Shown here: piece by piece, positions 1 to 9,352 of the stretch
Layout: every line of letters starts with the position of its first letter
Position numbering within the stretch: position 1 is the first letter of the stretch
Assembly: GCA_900454475.1 (NCBI GenBank)
Contig: UGSS01000002.1
Span: forward strand, 1,073,605-1,137,604
Length of the DNA stretch: 64,000 bases
Direction: 5' to 3'
From: [Pasteurella] mairii
Lineage (GTDB): Bacteria; Pseudomonadota; Gammaproteobacteria; Enterobacterales; Pasteurellaceae
Notes under the pieces: generated by a model
Seen by the model: the letters and a program-made list of their open reading frames with translations, nothing else
The model's database searches: none
What the model was told of the DNA's origin: nothing
Program-made: the position numbers and the translations under genes

Positions 1-1165
1 GCAACACTTGCGGCGCATTTTCTCCTTGTTGCAAGGATTGTAACGCTTTTTCCAATAAATCTTGACGAATTTGCTCCGCACTTTCACGATAAGTCCGAAT
101 TAAACCGGAAGATTGACGCACTTTCAACCATTCAAAAAAGTCTTCATTTTCTTGCGCAATAATGGCTTCCGCTTGTTTCGAGGCCTGTTCTCGTTGGTTA
201 AGATTGTGCTGAATAATATGCTGCAAATCGTCCACTGTATAATGATAAACGCTTTCTAGTTTTCCGGCATTTTCATCCACATCACGCGGCACTGCAATAT
301 CCACAATCAACATAGGTTTATTTTTGCGCTTTTTCTGCGCCTGTTTCACCATGTCATCATCAATCAACACATTTGGGCTGCCCGTAGAGGTTATCACAAT
401 ATCCGCTTGATTCAGCGCACCTTGTAGCCCCTCCAAAGATAACACCGCAATAGCTTGTCGGCTTTCTAGCTTTTCAACCAAGGCTTGGGCGCGACTTAAG
501 GTACGATTAGCTATCGTCAATTGCTTAACCCCATGGCGCAATAAATGGCGACTGACTAACTCAATCATCTCCCCCGCGCCCACCAACAAGATATTTAAAT
601 TACTTAATTTTTCAAAAATTTGGCGGGCTAAACTACAAGCGGCATAAGCGACCGACACCGCATTTTCGCCAATCTGCGTCTCACTGCGTACACGTTTCGC
701 CGTTGAAAAAGTTTTCTGAAATAAGCGCGAAAATTCGCTCGACATGGTATGTTGGTAATATTGCTCGCTCACTTGATAGGCTTGTTTCACCTGCCCAAGA
801 ATTTGCGGCTCGCCTAGAATTAACGAGTCCAATCCGCAAGCGACGCGCATTAAATGGTTAGTGGCATCTTGATTATATTCGCTATATAAACAATTAGTTA
901 GCTCATTTGCATTAAGTTGATGAATATCAGCAAACCATGAAATACAACGATCCAACCAATCTTGATCCTGTGATGGTGCCACATTGCGGTTATGGAAATA
1001 CACTTCGGTTCGGTTGCACGTCGATAAAATCACCGCGCTGTCTGCTAAGGCGGATTGTGTCAATTGCTGCAACGCCAAAAGCCGCTTATCGTCGGAAAAG
1101 GAGACTTTTTCACGCACTGCAACAGAGGCGGTTTTGTGATTAATACCTAATGCTAAAATTGCCAT
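1..1165 (-). CDS. hemA: Glutamyl-tRNA reductase (HemA), C-terminus cut by window edge
   Basis: Reduces glutamyl-tRNA to glutamate-1-semialdehyde with NADPH, the first committed step of C5 tetrapyrrole (haem) synthesis in the cytoplasm. Reading leftward from ATG at 1165, the protein begins [20 protein letters not shown] and carries the catalytic motif STCNRTEVY with Cys at residue 50, the usual position. The family motif [17 protein letters not shown] follows, then a long helical C-terminal part. About 388 codons are visible; the family is usually 415-435 residues, so some 30-45 residues lie outside the window. The frame is open to the edge. The gene is separated from gloB by about 140 bp containing an uptake-signal 9-mer at 1183-1191. 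Identification is secure. Confidence 0.97.
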   Translation of the reverse strand, partial: MAILALGINHKTASVAVREKVSFSDDKRLLALQQLTQSALADSAVILSTCNRTEVYFHNRNVAPSQDQDWLDRCISWFADIHQLNANELTNCLYSEYNQDATNHLMRVACGLDSLILGEPQILGQVKQAYQVSEQYYQHTMSSEFSRLFQKTFSTAKRVRSETQIGENAVSVAYAACSLARQIFEKLSNLNILLVGAGEMIELVSRHLLRHGVKQLTIANRTLSRAQALVEKLESRQAIAVLSLEGLQGALNQADIVITSTGSPNVLIDDDMVKQAQKKRKNKPMLIVDIAVPRDVDENAGKLESVYHYTVDDLQHIIQHNLNQREQASKQAEAIIAQENEDFFEWLKVRQSSGLIRTYRESAEQIRQDLLEKALQSLQQGENAPQVL

Positions 1166-1305
1166 AAACGATTTGTAAATCAACCGCACTTTTAAGCGAT
1201 TGTTCCCACAAGAAAAAATAAAACAAATAAAGATACGTTATTCTAATCCAATTATAGCCCATTGAGCAAATTTAACTGGCACTTTAGCCAAGCATTCGTC
1301 CATCT

Positions 1306-2007
1306 TTAAAAATTATCTTTCGCTTTACGCCATGCCACAAACTGTGCAACATCTCGAGCTACCAAAAATGGGTTAATTTGCATCTCCAATCCTAAGGTTG
1401 TCGGCAAACTTGGCTGATTTTTCGTCCGCAACCTTTGCACCAATTTAAGCTGATTTGCCACCGCACATTTATTCTCCATCACCGTCAACGCAAACGCCAA
1501 ATTACTCAAGGTATATTCATGCGCCGCACAAACAAGGGTACTTTCCGGCAATTGTTTTAAGCGCTGCAAAGATTGGTACATTTGCTCATAATCGCCAGTA
1601 AAAACCCGACCACAGCCGGCAGAAAATAAGGTATCACCGCAAAATAAATGCCCATCCACCACAAAACTCAAATGCCCAGCGGTATGCCCTCCCGTCGGTA
1701 AAATTTGAATTTGGTAATGTGGCGTCGTAATTTGCCCACTTTCCACAATATGTGTCACGCCATGAGCTTGTGCTTCTGCCGGTCCATACACCGGCACTTG
1801 CGGAAAATGGCGGGCAAATTCAGCAATACCGGCGGTATGATCGCTGTGATAATGCGTGATCAATACCGCTTCCGGCACTAATTGATACTGCATAAAATAA
1901 CGTAATAATACATCAGCTTCCGCCACATCTACTACAATCACCGGTAAATCTTCTCGTCTATAAAGCCAAATATAGTTATCATTAAGTGCAGGAATTGGAA
2001 CTAACAT
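1306..2007 (-). CDS. gloB: Hydroxyacylglutathione hydrolase (glyoxalase II)
   Basis: Hydrolyses S-lactoylglutathione to lactate and glutathione, the second step of methylglyoxal detoxification in the cytosol. The 233-residue protein has the metallo-beta-lactamase signature THYHSDHTAG at residues 51-60, which supplies metal-binding His and Asp. Further metal ligands are in GGHTAGH, FCGDTLFSAGCGR and the AAHEYT segment. It is slightly shorter than the E. coli enzyme (251). Its start codon lies only about 21 bp from the divergent methyltransferase-like gene, the same gloB/yafS neighbourhood as in enterobacteria, so the two promoters must overlap coding sequence or each other. Confidence 0.95.
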   Translation of the reverse strand: MLVPIPALNDNYIWLYRREDLPVIVVDVAEADVLLRYFMQYQLVPEAVLITHYHSDHTAGIAEFARHFPQVPVYGPAEAQAHGVTHIVESGQITTPHYQIQILPTGGHTAGHLSFVVDGHLFCGDTLFSAGCGRVFTGDYEQMYQSLQRLKQLPESTLVCAAHEYTLSNLAFALTVMENKCAVANQLKLVQRLRTKNQPSLPTTLGLEMQINPFLVARDVAQFVAWRKAKDNF

Positions 2008-2028
2008 ACTACGATCCTCGAGGTAAAT

Positions 2029-2739
2029 ATGAAATGGAATGCAAAATTATCAACCTCATTTGAACTGCCAAGTAGCTGGCAACAGTTGCAACGTGGCACA
2101 CAATATCAAGAGGTTATCAGTCAATATTTTGCAACTTGGTCTCCTAATGTATTAGGTTATCAATGGTTGAAATTGGGCGGATTAAGTGGCGAAATTCACT
2201 GTCAGTTACCCTTGCGTCACCATATCATCATGGCACCCAAAATTACGCAAAATTTGACCGCACTTTCATCACAAGAAGACACTTCCGTGGTACAAAGTCG
2301 TCTATCAGAGCTGCCTTTAGTGGAAAAATCCATTGATATGTGTATTATGGCGAATACCTTGAATTTTAGTCAAGATCCCCATCAAATTCTGCGCGAAACG
2401 ACAAGAGTACTGTGCAACGACGGTTATCTCTTTCTGTCGTTATTCAATCCGTTCAGCCGATTAGGCATAAAACGTCACCTCAACCTCAATGGACAAGCGC
2501 CACTCCCGTTTCGCCATTTTTGTGCTTGGCGCGTTATCGATTGGCTGGATTTGCTGAATTTTGAAATTCTTGCTACCCAACGCCTAGCACTTACTAACGA
2601 AGTACCTTATTTCGGTTCGCTTGTGGCAATTATCGCAAAAAAAAGAACTTACCCACTGAATTTCACGCCACAAAAAATCAAATTTCACCCCCATAAACGC
2701 TTTAACACGGTGGAAGCCTTTAATGAAATTCGGGAGTAA
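2029..2739 (+). CDS. yafS: SAM-dependent methyltransferase-like protein (YafS family)
   Basis: 236-residue cytoplasmic protein of the class I SAM-methyltransferase fold (Methyltransf_11 type). The segment SIDMCIMANTLNFSQDPHQI followed by an RVL...GYLFLSLFNP strand matches the post-motif I/motif II region of that fold. The N-terminal glycine-rich SAM-binding loop is weak here (WLKLGGLSGE), so catalytic activity is uncertain. GAGG lies 6 nt upstream of ATG 2029 and supports this start. It is divergent from gloB, as YafS is in E. coli. The substrate is unknown; the family name rests on similarity and context. Confidence 0.8.
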   Translation: MKWNAKLSTSFELPSSWQQLQRGTQYQEVISQYFATWSPNVLGYQWLKLGGLSGEIHCQLPLRHHIIMAPKITQNLTALSSQEDTSVVQSRLSELPLVEKSIDMCIMANTLNFSQDPHQILRETTRVLCNDGYLFLSLFNPFSRLGIKRHLNLNGQAPLPFRHFCAWRVIDWLDLLNFEILATQRLALTNEVPYFGSLVAIIAKKRTYPLNFTPQKIKFHPHKRFNTVEAFNEIRE

Positions 2740-2753
2740 GGGCAATAAAGAGA

Positions 2754-2777
2754 AAGGCAATTTTTACAAATTGCCTT
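2754..2777. terminator. Hairpin between convergent yafS-like gene and yegP
   Basis: Perfect 10-bp stem AAGGCAATTT / AAATTGCCTT with a TTAC loop, placed between two converging genes. The U-tract is poor on both strands, so this is a probable but weak bidirectional terminator. An uptake-signal 9-mer follows at 2801-2809. Confidence 0.5.
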
Positions 2778-2812
2778 GATAAAACTCGAAAAACGGTAAA
2801 AAGTGCGGTGAA

Positions 2813-3154
2813 TTATTCCGCAGTTTTATCTTTAATTGCCGTTGTTGCCGCATTGTTAATCACGGATTTTACGCCATTTTGTGCTGCTGTGTTGGAGGAA
2901 TAATATTCGCTACGTCCAATTTCTTGATGATTTTTCGCTTTCAAAATAAAATACGGTTGACCATCAGAAGTCGTTTTATATTCAAAATTTTGCTCATCAA
3001 CGCCATTTTTTTGCACAGAAATAATACCGTTTTCAGCTGCCGCACGCGTCTTATAACGTTCGCTGGTCAAAATCGTTTGGCTGTTCGCCGCTTTTAAATT
3101 AAACATAAATTGACCGTCTTTTGCCAATTTGAGTTCATACCAACCTAATGCCAT
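2813..3154 (-). CDS. yegP: YegP/DUF1508 family protein, two tandem domains
   Basis: 113-residue soluble protein built from two copies of the roughly 48-residue DUF1508 (YegP) unit. The first starts GWYELKLAKDGQFMFNLKA. The second, starting near residue 55, contains the parallel elements GQPYFILKAKNHQ and YYSSNTAAQNGVKSV. No catalytic motif is known for the family and its role is not established. The gene sits 2 bp downstream of the stop-proximal end of no other leftward gene; the CocE-type hydrolase ends its reading 3 bp upstream of the yegP start (3157), so the two could be cotranscribed. GGAGC about 7 nt upstream of ATG 3154 serves as ribosome binding site. Confidence 0.88.
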   Translation of the reverse strand: MALGWYELKLAKDGQFMFNLKAANSQTILTSERYKTRAAAENGIISVQKNGVDEQNFEYKTTSDGQPYFILKAKNHQEIGRSEYYSSNTAAQNGVKSVINNAATTAIKDKTAE

Positions 3155-3156
3155 AT

Positions 3157-5001
3157 TTAGCTCCTTATGTTTTGTGGATGAATAACTTGTATTTCTAATA
3201 CTGATGGATATTTATCCCCTACGTATATTTGATTTGTTGCAATATTTTTAACTGACGCATACCCTTCATCTTCACCGCTATTTGGATTGCAATCAAAATG
3301 TGGAAAATTACTTCCCGCTATATCTAAACGTAATCTATGCCCTTTTTTGAACACGTTGCAACTTTCAAAGGGACGTATTATAACTTCGACTATTTCGCCT
3401 TGCTGAAGAAATTCTGGTTTACTCCATGATTTTCTATAACGGGTTCTAATAATCCCATCCGTAATATTCATTGCATAACCTTGCGGATAATCTTCATTTG
3501 GCGGATAGACATCAATTAATTTTGCAGTAAAGTCGGTATCAGGAACATCGCTGGCAATAAACAATTTGATTTTAATTTCCCCAGCAAGGCAGATATCTTC
3601 TTCCAGAAGCTCCGTTTGATAAACTAAAATATCATGACGAGCTGCTAATGGCATGTTATTTTGTTTAGATCCAAAAAAATCAGGTAATTCCCGTTGATCA
3701 AATGCCCCTCCGACAAAAACTGGTTTACCTGAGGTAATAGCTCCTCCAATAGTGGGTACCGGATTATTGGGATCTGATTGAAACTTATGTACTGCAGGTT
3801 CAGAAAAATGTTGGCGTAAGTGCATGTCTTTTTGTAAATACCATTTTTGTATGGTGGTACCTGGAAGCGGATATTCTGTACTGTGGATCCATTCTCCACC
3901 ATGTTGCATTTTTCCTTGCTTATTTTTTCTGCCTGATCCACCGCCCATCATAAAAAAAGAAACTTGATGATGCGATATTGGTCGCTCAGAGGATTTAAGA
4001 TGTTGTTCAAACCATTTTAAGCGACATTCCAACCAGGTTTTATCAATATGTCCATCAAAAGTGGCAATCTCTCCAAACTCTACATTGCCACTGTGTGTAA
4101 CATTACGATCGCCGTGTAACCATGAACCCATAATCAATTTTTGGGGAGCAGTCCTACCTGCTGCGCAAAAAGCTTTGAAATTTGCCAACGTTGATGGAAC
4201 ATAGGCATCATACCAACTTGACATAAATAATACCGGTATGTCAGGCAAGGTCTTATACCATCCTTCACCATAAATACCAAGTTGTTGCCAGTATTCAGTA
4301 AATGTACCCGCTTGCCATTGTTCAAGCAAATAATTTTCATATTCTGGAAGATGACGAACTGGAGAATGACCAGCTTTCCATGGCATTTGATTGAACCACT
4401 GATGGATATCTTCTTGTTTCAGAGCGGCAGCTATAATAGCATTATTTTTTGCAATCGGACTTAATGCTGCTTGTTTAAATGCCCATGTTGCTTGTTTAAG
4501 TTCAAATGCGCCTCCCTGTCGAATGCCACATTGATAGGCATTAGCAAACCCACCAGAATCAAGAACCATTGTTTTCAATCCGTTAGGATTTAGGCAAGCT
4601 GCCGCCAGTTGGGTATGTGCAGCATAAGATAGTCCCATGCTCCCGATACGCCCATTACACCAAGGTTGTTGCATTATCCATTGATAGGTATCAAAACCAT
4701 CTTGTCCTTCATTTACATATTTTATGAATTCCCCTTCTGATAAATAGCGACCACGACAATCTTGAAAAATAAGTGCAAATCCATGTTGAGTAAAAACTTC
4801 CGCCATCTCTTGTCGGCTGATTTTATGTCCACTTAAATCAATTTCTGAACGGGAATGTGCTGATTTATTATAGGGGGTTCGTTCAATGACAACAGGAAAA
4901 CTCGTTTGTCGAAGATGAGTAGGTAAATAAATATCTGTTGCAAGATGTACTCCATCCCGCATTTTAATCATTACATTTTCAAGTAGTTTAAAAGTATTCA
5001 T
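3157..5001 (-). CDS. CocE/NonD family (S15-type) acyl hydrolase or X-Pro peptidase
   Basis: 614-residue alpha/beta hydrolase of the CocE/NonD/X-Pro dipeptidyl-peptidase group, with no obvious signal peptide. The nucleophile elbow is GLSYAA with Ser at about residue 125, where the family consensus is GxSYxG, so the last glycine is replaced by Ala. The probable acid is Asp in SSWYDAYVPS and the His lies in GSWLHGDR. The C-terminal part (from about residue 400) has the jelly-roll features of the family, such as HRLRLDIAGSNFPHFDCNPN. It lies about 60 bp behind a YfcC-family transporter in the same direction, suggesting uptake of an ester or peptide followed by hydrolysis. The substrate cannot be deduced from sequence. 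Confidence 0.85.
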   Translation of the reverse strand: MNTFKLLENVMIKMRDGVHLATDIYLPTHLRQTSFPVVIERTPYNKSAHSRSEIDLSGHKISRQEMAEVFTQHGFALIFQDCRGRYLSEGEFIKYVNEGQDGFDTYQWIMQQPWCNGRIGSMGLSYAAHTQLAAACLNPNGLKTMVLDSGGFANAYQCGIRQGGAFELKQATWAFKQAALSPIAKNNAIIAAALKQEDIHQWFNQMPWKAGHSPVRHLPEYENYLLEQWQAGTFTEYWQQLGIYGEGWYKTLPDIPVLFMSSWYDAYVPSTLANFKAFCAAGRTAPQKLIMGSWLHGDRNVTHSGNVEFGEIATFDGHIDKTWLECRLKWFEQHLKSSERPISHHQVSFFMMGGGSGRKNKQGKMQHGGEWIHSTEYPLPGTTIQKWYLQKDMHLRQHFSEPAVHKFQSDPNNPVPTIGGAITSGKPVFVGGAFDQRELPDFFGSKQNNMPLAARHDILVYQTELLEEDICLAGEIKIKLFIASDVPDTDFTAKLIDVYPPNEDYPQGYAMNITDGIIRTRYRKSWSKPEFLQQGEIVEVIIRPFESCNVFKKGHRLRLDIAGSNFPHFDCNPNSGEDEGYASVKNIATNQIYVGDKYPSVLEIQVIHPQNIRS

Positions 5002-5059
5002 AAAAAGGTTCTCTTACTTAATGATTAAAATAAGTTATCAATTTTCCCAGCATTTATCC

Positions 5060-6469
5060 TTAATAACCGATATAAACAGCGACGCTCAATAAAGCGATTG
5101 CCACTATTGCTAATATAATAATGAGTGGCCATACAAATTTAGCCCATTGAGTCCAACTTACTTGAGCGGTTGCTAAAAAAATTAATAAGCCGCTAGATGT
5201 TGGCGTAATTATGTTAGTTAAGCCATTCCCCATTAAAAAAGCAAGCACGGTCGTTTGTGACGAAACGCCTGATAGTAAGCCTACCGGTCCCATAATCGGC
5301 ATGGCTACTGCTGCTTGCCCTGATGTAGAAGGTATAGCAATATCAAGTAATAATTGCGAAAAGAAAATGCTGTATGCTGAAATATAGGAACCTTTTGAAC
5401 CGATAAAATCAACAAGATAATGAATAACCGTATCTAAAATTTTACCTTTACTTAACACAATTTCTACTGCGGTTGCCAATCCGATAAGAATTGCTGCAAT
5501 CATCACTTTTTTCATACCGCTGACAAAAGCATCTGCCGCGTCAGTTGGTCTCATGCCAGCTATTGCAGCAAAAACCATACTTAAAAATAAATAGTATGCA
5601 GACAATGCACTCGTTTTCCAATGCCATTGATTGGAGCCATATACCATAAATGCGACACCAATAATTAATACTGTCAGCATTGCTACATGTCTTTTAGATA
5701 GTGGTTTACTGTCAAACACGATTTTTTTAGATAGTTGAAAATGATTTTGTAAACGTTCCTGTTTTGCTTTCCATAATACAAATACAATACCTAACACTAT
5801 CATTACAAAATAAGTGACTATACGCAAGCTAAGTCCACTAAATACCGGCAAACCCAGTAATGGTTGTGCGACAGAAAGTGCATAAGGGTTGGTAATTGAG
5901 GCTAAATATCCTACTTTTACAGCAATGGTGACAATTGCTAAACCCAATATATTGCTATATCCTAAACGACTGGTCAGTGCAATCACCATGGGTATTACTA
6001 ATAAATACTCTTTTGCAAGCCCCATAAAGGTACTACCCGCAGAAAAAATCACCATAATAACAGGAATCAACAAATAAATATTTCCTCGGGTAAGTACCAG
6101 TGTACGCTCTAATCCTGCTTCTATTGCACCTGTTTTATTAAGAATACCGAACATTCCGCCAATAAACAGCACCATAAAAATCAAACCACTTTGCTTTGCA
6201 ATTCCTTCCGGTACGGATTGTAGGGTATCCGCAATGCCAACAGGCGCAGCCTGTCCCTTTTCTTTTTCCGTAAGCGAAGCACTAACAAAATTTGCCACAG
6301 ATATAGGTTTTTCAATTACCTGATAGCTATTTGGTATGACAAGCTTATCTTTACGTTGGTATTCTCCTGACGGTAATACAAAGGTCAGTACCATGGTGAT
6401 TATAACAATTAACATCATTATAATAATCGGATTCATTCCGGTTCTTGTCGTTTTTGTTGTGTCGTGCAT
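5060..6469 (-). CDS. YfcC-family (DcuC-type) membrane transporter
   Basis: Integral membrane carrier of 469 residues with roughly 11-13 hydrophobic segments. It belongs to the C4-dicarboxylate carrier/YfcC group (Pfam DcuC), whose members are reported or predicted to move dicarboxylates, basic amino acids or peptides. Characteristic segments are FIGGMFGILNKTGAIE, a motif with NPYALSVAQP, and the C-terminal SGQAAVAMPIM...NIITPTSSGL. I start it at ATG 6469 because AAGGAG ends 5 nt upstream; an in-frame GTG at 6475 overlaps that ribosome-binding site. It is probably the first gene of an operon with the CocE/NonD hydrolase, and a perfect CRP-type site lies about 180 bp upstream. Confidence 0.85.
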   Translation of the reverse strand: MHDTTKTTRTGMNPIIIMMLIVIITMVLTFVLPSGEYQRKDKLVIPNSYQVIEKPISVANFVSASLTEKEKGQAAPVGIADTLQSVPEGIAKQSGLIFMVLFIGGMFGILNKTGAIEAGLERTLVLTRGNIYLLIPVIMVIFSAGSTFMGLAKEYLLVIPMVIALTSRLGYSNILGLAIVTIAVKVGYLASITNPYALSVAQPLLGLPVFSGLSLRIVTYFVMIVLGIVFVLWKAKQERLQNHFQLSKKIVFDSKPLSKRHVAMLTVLIIGVAFMVYGSNQWHWKTSALSAYYLFLSMVFAAIAGMRPTDAADAFVSGMKKVMIAAILIGLATAVEIVLSKGKILDTVIHYLVDFIGSKGSYISAYSIFFSQLLLDIAIPSTSGQAAVAMPIMGPVGLLSGVSSQTTVLAFLMGNGLTNIITPTSSGLLIFLATAQVSWTQWAKFVWPLIIILAIVAIALLSVAVYIGY

Positions 6470-6643
6470 AAACACTCCTTATTTATTATTGTGTTCTTTA
6501 TTTAAATAGCCCAACAGCTTTAATGTTTCTATCGCACTATTGATAGTAGTTTTTTTCATCACTGAATAATTCACCGTTGATTTAATCAAGATTGAATCAA
6601 AATACACTTTTAAGACAGTACTTCAAGCTAATCATTAAAAAAA

Positions 6644-6659
6644 TGTGAATAATGTCACA
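6644..6659. promoter_or_regulatory. CRP (cAMP receptor protein) binding site
   Basis: TGTGA-N6-TCACA with both half sites perfect (TGTGAATAATGTCACA). It sits in the 345-bp divergent region between the YfcC-family transporter and ycaO. On the minus strand a TATTTT -10-like hexamer at 6602-6597 would place the site near -61.5, a class I position, so the transporter-hydrolase operon is the more likely target. The rest of this region shows only AT-rich sequence. Confidence 0.75.
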
Positions 6660-6814
6660 AACTTTTAACAAGCATTCGCTACCTAAATCACATACTACTA
6701 TTTACACCAACTAAAAATAATTTCTGCTCTAAATGATATAAAAACTGATCTTCTACTTGCTCATTCAATCAAACTTTCCTATTATGCTTGTTCATCATAA
6801 TGCAAGGATCACAT

Positions 6815-8575
6815 ATGACAGAACAAACTTTTATTTTAGGTAAAGATGCAGCACTTGAAGAAAGTATTGCAAAATTTCAACAAAAATTGACCGCACTTGG
6901 TTTCAATATTGAAGAAGCCTCATGGCTTAATCCCGTTCCCAACGTTTGGTCGGTTCACATTCGTGACAAAGATTGCCCACAATGTTTTTCCAACGGTAAA
7001 GGCGCCAGCAAAAAAGCTGCGTTGGCATCCGCCTTAGGCGAATATTTCGAAAGGCTTTCGACCAACTATTTCTTCGCAGATTTCTATCTCGGTCAGAATA
7101 TTGCCAACGGAGAATTTGTACATTATCCAAGTGAAAAATGGTTTGAAATTGAAAAAGAAGGGACAATCCCCGCCGGTTTATTAAATGAAGAATTATTACA
7201 GTATTACGATCCGGATGAAGAATTGACGCCAGAATTATTGGTGGATCTGCAGTCGGGCAATTACGATCGTGGTATTGTAGCAATGCCTTATATTCGTCAA
7301 TCGGATCAATCTACGGTGTACTTCCCGCAAAGCATTATCGCAAATTTATATGTTTCCAACGGGATGTCCGCGGGGAATACCCAAAATGAAGCGCGTGTCC
7401 AAGGTTTATCCGAGGTTTTCGAACGCTACGTTAAAAATAAAATTATTGCCGAAGCCATCAGCTTACCGTTAATTCCAACAGAAGTGATGGCGCGTTATCC
7501 ATCCATCCAAGCATCCATCCAAAAATTAGAAGAAGAAGGCTTCCCGATTTTGGCTTATGATGCTTCTTTGGGTGGTAAATATCCAGTTATCTGCGTGGTG
7601 TTATTAAATCGTGATAACGGAACCTGTTTTGCTTCTTTCGGCGCCCATCCCAATTTCCAAGTGGCGTTAGAACGTACTGTCACCGAATTGTTACAAGGTC
7701 GCAGCTTAAAAGATTTAGACGTTTTCTCCCCACCATCCTTCTACAACGACGAAGTGGCGGAACATGCCAATTTAGAAACCCATTTTATTGATTCCAGTGG
7801 TTTAATTTCTTGGGACTTATTCAAACAAGATGCCGACTTTGCGTTTGTCGATTGGGATTTCTCCGGCACCACGCAACAAGAATATGACAACTTGATGGCG
7901 ATTTTCCGCCAAGAGAAAAAAGAAGTCTATATTATGGATTACAACCATTTAGACGTTTATGCCTGCCGCATTATTGTGCCGGGAATGTCCGATATTTATC
8001 CACCAGATGATCTGTTGTATGCCAATAATAATATGGGCATGATTTGGCGCGAATTGTTGTTAGATTTACCAAATTTCCAACAATCCACAGCAATGTATCA
8101 CGATATTCTCGCTCAATTGGATCTACAAGGTATTGATGATGCGACGCGTGTGCGTGAATTTATTGGTATCGTGGCACCACCAGCATCCGGCTGGTCAACC
8201 TTGCGTATCGGTGAATTAAAATCCATGCTGTATCTCGCGATCGGCAATCTCGAGGCAGCGCTAGATTGGGCGAATTGGACATTAAGTATGAACAGTTCGG
8301 TATTTAGCAAAGAACGCGCTAACTATTATCGTTGCTTAATCAGCAGTATTGAATTGTTCTTAGACGACGAACGCGACAATGAGCAATACCGGATGGTATT
8401 TGAAAAAATGTATGGCGAAAGTGCGGTTCGTTTTGCTTGGAAAGCGATCCATGGCGGCAATCCATTCTATGATTTATTGGCAGACGATGAACATTTGCAA
8501 AAATTTACCGCGCACCAAAAATTATTGGCAGCGTATGAAAAATTGCAAAATGCTAAACGAACAAATTGGAAATAA
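6815..8575 (+). CDS. ycaO: YcaO, cyclodehydratase-fold accessory factor for ribosomal protein S12 methylthiolation
   Basis: 586 residues from ATG 6815, the same length as E. coli YcaO. The start is fixed by AAGGA 6 nt upstream and by the matching N-terminus MTEQTFILGKDAALEESIAK; an in-frame ATG at 6788 has no such support. The YcaO-domain ATP/Mg-binding region shows ASALGEYFERLSTNYFFADF and EARVQGLSEVFERYVKN (conserved Glu residues). A C-terminal helical, TPR-like extension (about residue 440 on) is typical of the E. coli-type protein. That branch is linked to RimO-dependent beta-methylthiolation of S12. No precursor peptide or RiPP maturation gene is nearby. A terminator follows at 8606. Confidence 0.95.
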   Translation: MTEQTFILGKDAALEESIAKFQQKLTALGFNIEEASWLNPVPNVWSVHIRDKDCPQCFSNGKGASKKAALASALGEYFERLSTNYFFADFYLGQNIANGEFVHYPSEKWFEIEKEGTIPAGLLNEELLQYYDPDEELTPELLVDLQSGNYDRGIVAMPYIRQSDQSTVYFPQSIIANLYVSNGMSAGNTQNEARVQGLSEVFERYVKNKIIAEAISLPLIPTEVMARYPSIQASIQKLEEEGFPILAYDASLGGKYPVICVVLLNRDNGTCFASFGAHPNFQVALERTVTELLQGRSLKDLDVFSPPSFYNDEVAEHANLETHFIDSSGLISWDLFKQDADFAFVDWDFSGTTQQEYDNLMAIFRQEKKEVYIMDYNHLDVYACRIIVPGMSDIYPPDDLLYANNNMGMIWRELLLDLPNFQQSTAMYHDILAQLDLQGIDDATRVREFIGIVAPPASGWSTLRIGELKSMLYLAIGNLEAALDWANWTLSMNSSVFSKERANYYRCLISSIELFLDDERDNEQYRMVFEKMYGESAVRFAWKAIHGGNPFYDLLADDEHLQKFTAHQKLLAAYEKLQNAKRTNWK

Positions 8576-8605
8576 ATTTTCATTCCATTAATCGATCGTA
8601 ATATC

Positions 8606-8642
8606 GGGCTAAAATTGTTTTGCTACATTTTAGCCCTTTTTT
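8606..8642 (+). terminator. Rho-independent terminator after ycaO
   Basis: 10-bp stem GGGCTAAAAT / ATTTTAGCCC (8606-8615 with 8627-8636) followed by six T. It lies 30 bp downstream of the ycaO stop. Confidence 0.9.
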
Positions 8643-8759
8643 GAAAAATTTTTCTTTTGATCGTGAATAAATATTAAATACTGTGATCTACTGCAAAGAA
8701 ATATTAACGATTTATCAGTATGATATAGCACAAGTTTTTAACAAAATAAGGAGTTTTTT

Positions 8760-9179
8760 ATGCAAACTTGGACGCCGGAAATGTGGCAAGCCGCATTGGT
8801 AGGGTTAATTAGCGGTTTTTTACTAGGATATTTCATTTTGCGCCTCACTAAAGGTTCCGTGAAACAACAAGTGAAAACCGAAGCAGAATTAAAACAAGTA
8901 AAAGTAGAGTTGGATAACCAAAAACAACGACTTGAAAAACATTTTGCTGAAAGTGCGGATTTATTAAAAACTCTAGCAAAAGATTACCAAAAACTCTATA
9001 GCCATTTGGCAACATCTTCTAACGCATTATTGCCAGAATTAGCCACAAAAGAATTATTTTCTCCGCTGCTTATCAATGAAAAAATAGATGATTCAGCGGA
9101 AAATGACACCGCAATTAAGAAAAATCCGCCACGTGATTATTCCGAAGGTTCATCCGGTATCTTAAAAGTGAAAAAATAA
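8760..9179 (+). CDS. zapG: ZapG/YhcB, inner-membrane cell-division associated protein (DUF1043)
   Basis: 139 residues. One N-terminal membrane anchor (about residues 10-28, AALVGLISGFLLGYFILRL) is followed by a cytoplasmic coiled coil rich in K, E and Q (about 35-80) and a conserved SADLLKTLAKDYQKLY segment, all typical of the YhcB family. In E. coli the protein links divisome and cell-envelope synthesis. AAGGAG lies 8-9 nt upstream of ATG 8760. It precedes an HtrA/DegQ gene, the same yhcB-degQ order as in E. coli. A weak hairpin (stem AAGGGTAG / CTGCCCTT, around 9219-9242) separates the two genes. Confidence 0.92.
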   Translation: MQTWTPEMWQAALVGLISGFLLGYFILRLTKGSVKQQVKTEAELKQVKVELDNQKQRLEKHFAESADLLKTLAKDYQKLYSHLATSSNALLPELATKELFSPLLINEKIDDSAENDTAIKKNPPRDYSEGSSGILKVKK

Positions 9180-9352
9180 CACCGCACTTTTCGATATGAA
9201 GTAAATAACAATATCCTAAGGGTAGGTTCGTCTGCCCTTTCTCATAGAAAAAATTCATCAAATTTCAGAACATTTCTTCATTTTTTTTGTCTTATGGAAT
9301 ACATTGCAAAACAATGTCTTTTTTTATTCTTTTATTTAATGGAGAACATAAA

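Noticed and set aside
6577-6589. FNR box TTGATTTAATCAA upstream of the YfcC-family gene
   Set aside because: The half-site spacing is three bases instead of four, so it is a poor FNR candidate; the CRP site nearby is perfect.
6815-8575. YcaO gene as part of a RiPP (thiazole/oxazole or thioamide peptide) cluster
   Set aside because: Length, N-terminus and C-terminal extension match the housekeeping E. coli YcaO, and no precursor peptide, dehydrogenase, partner protein or exporter is adjacent.
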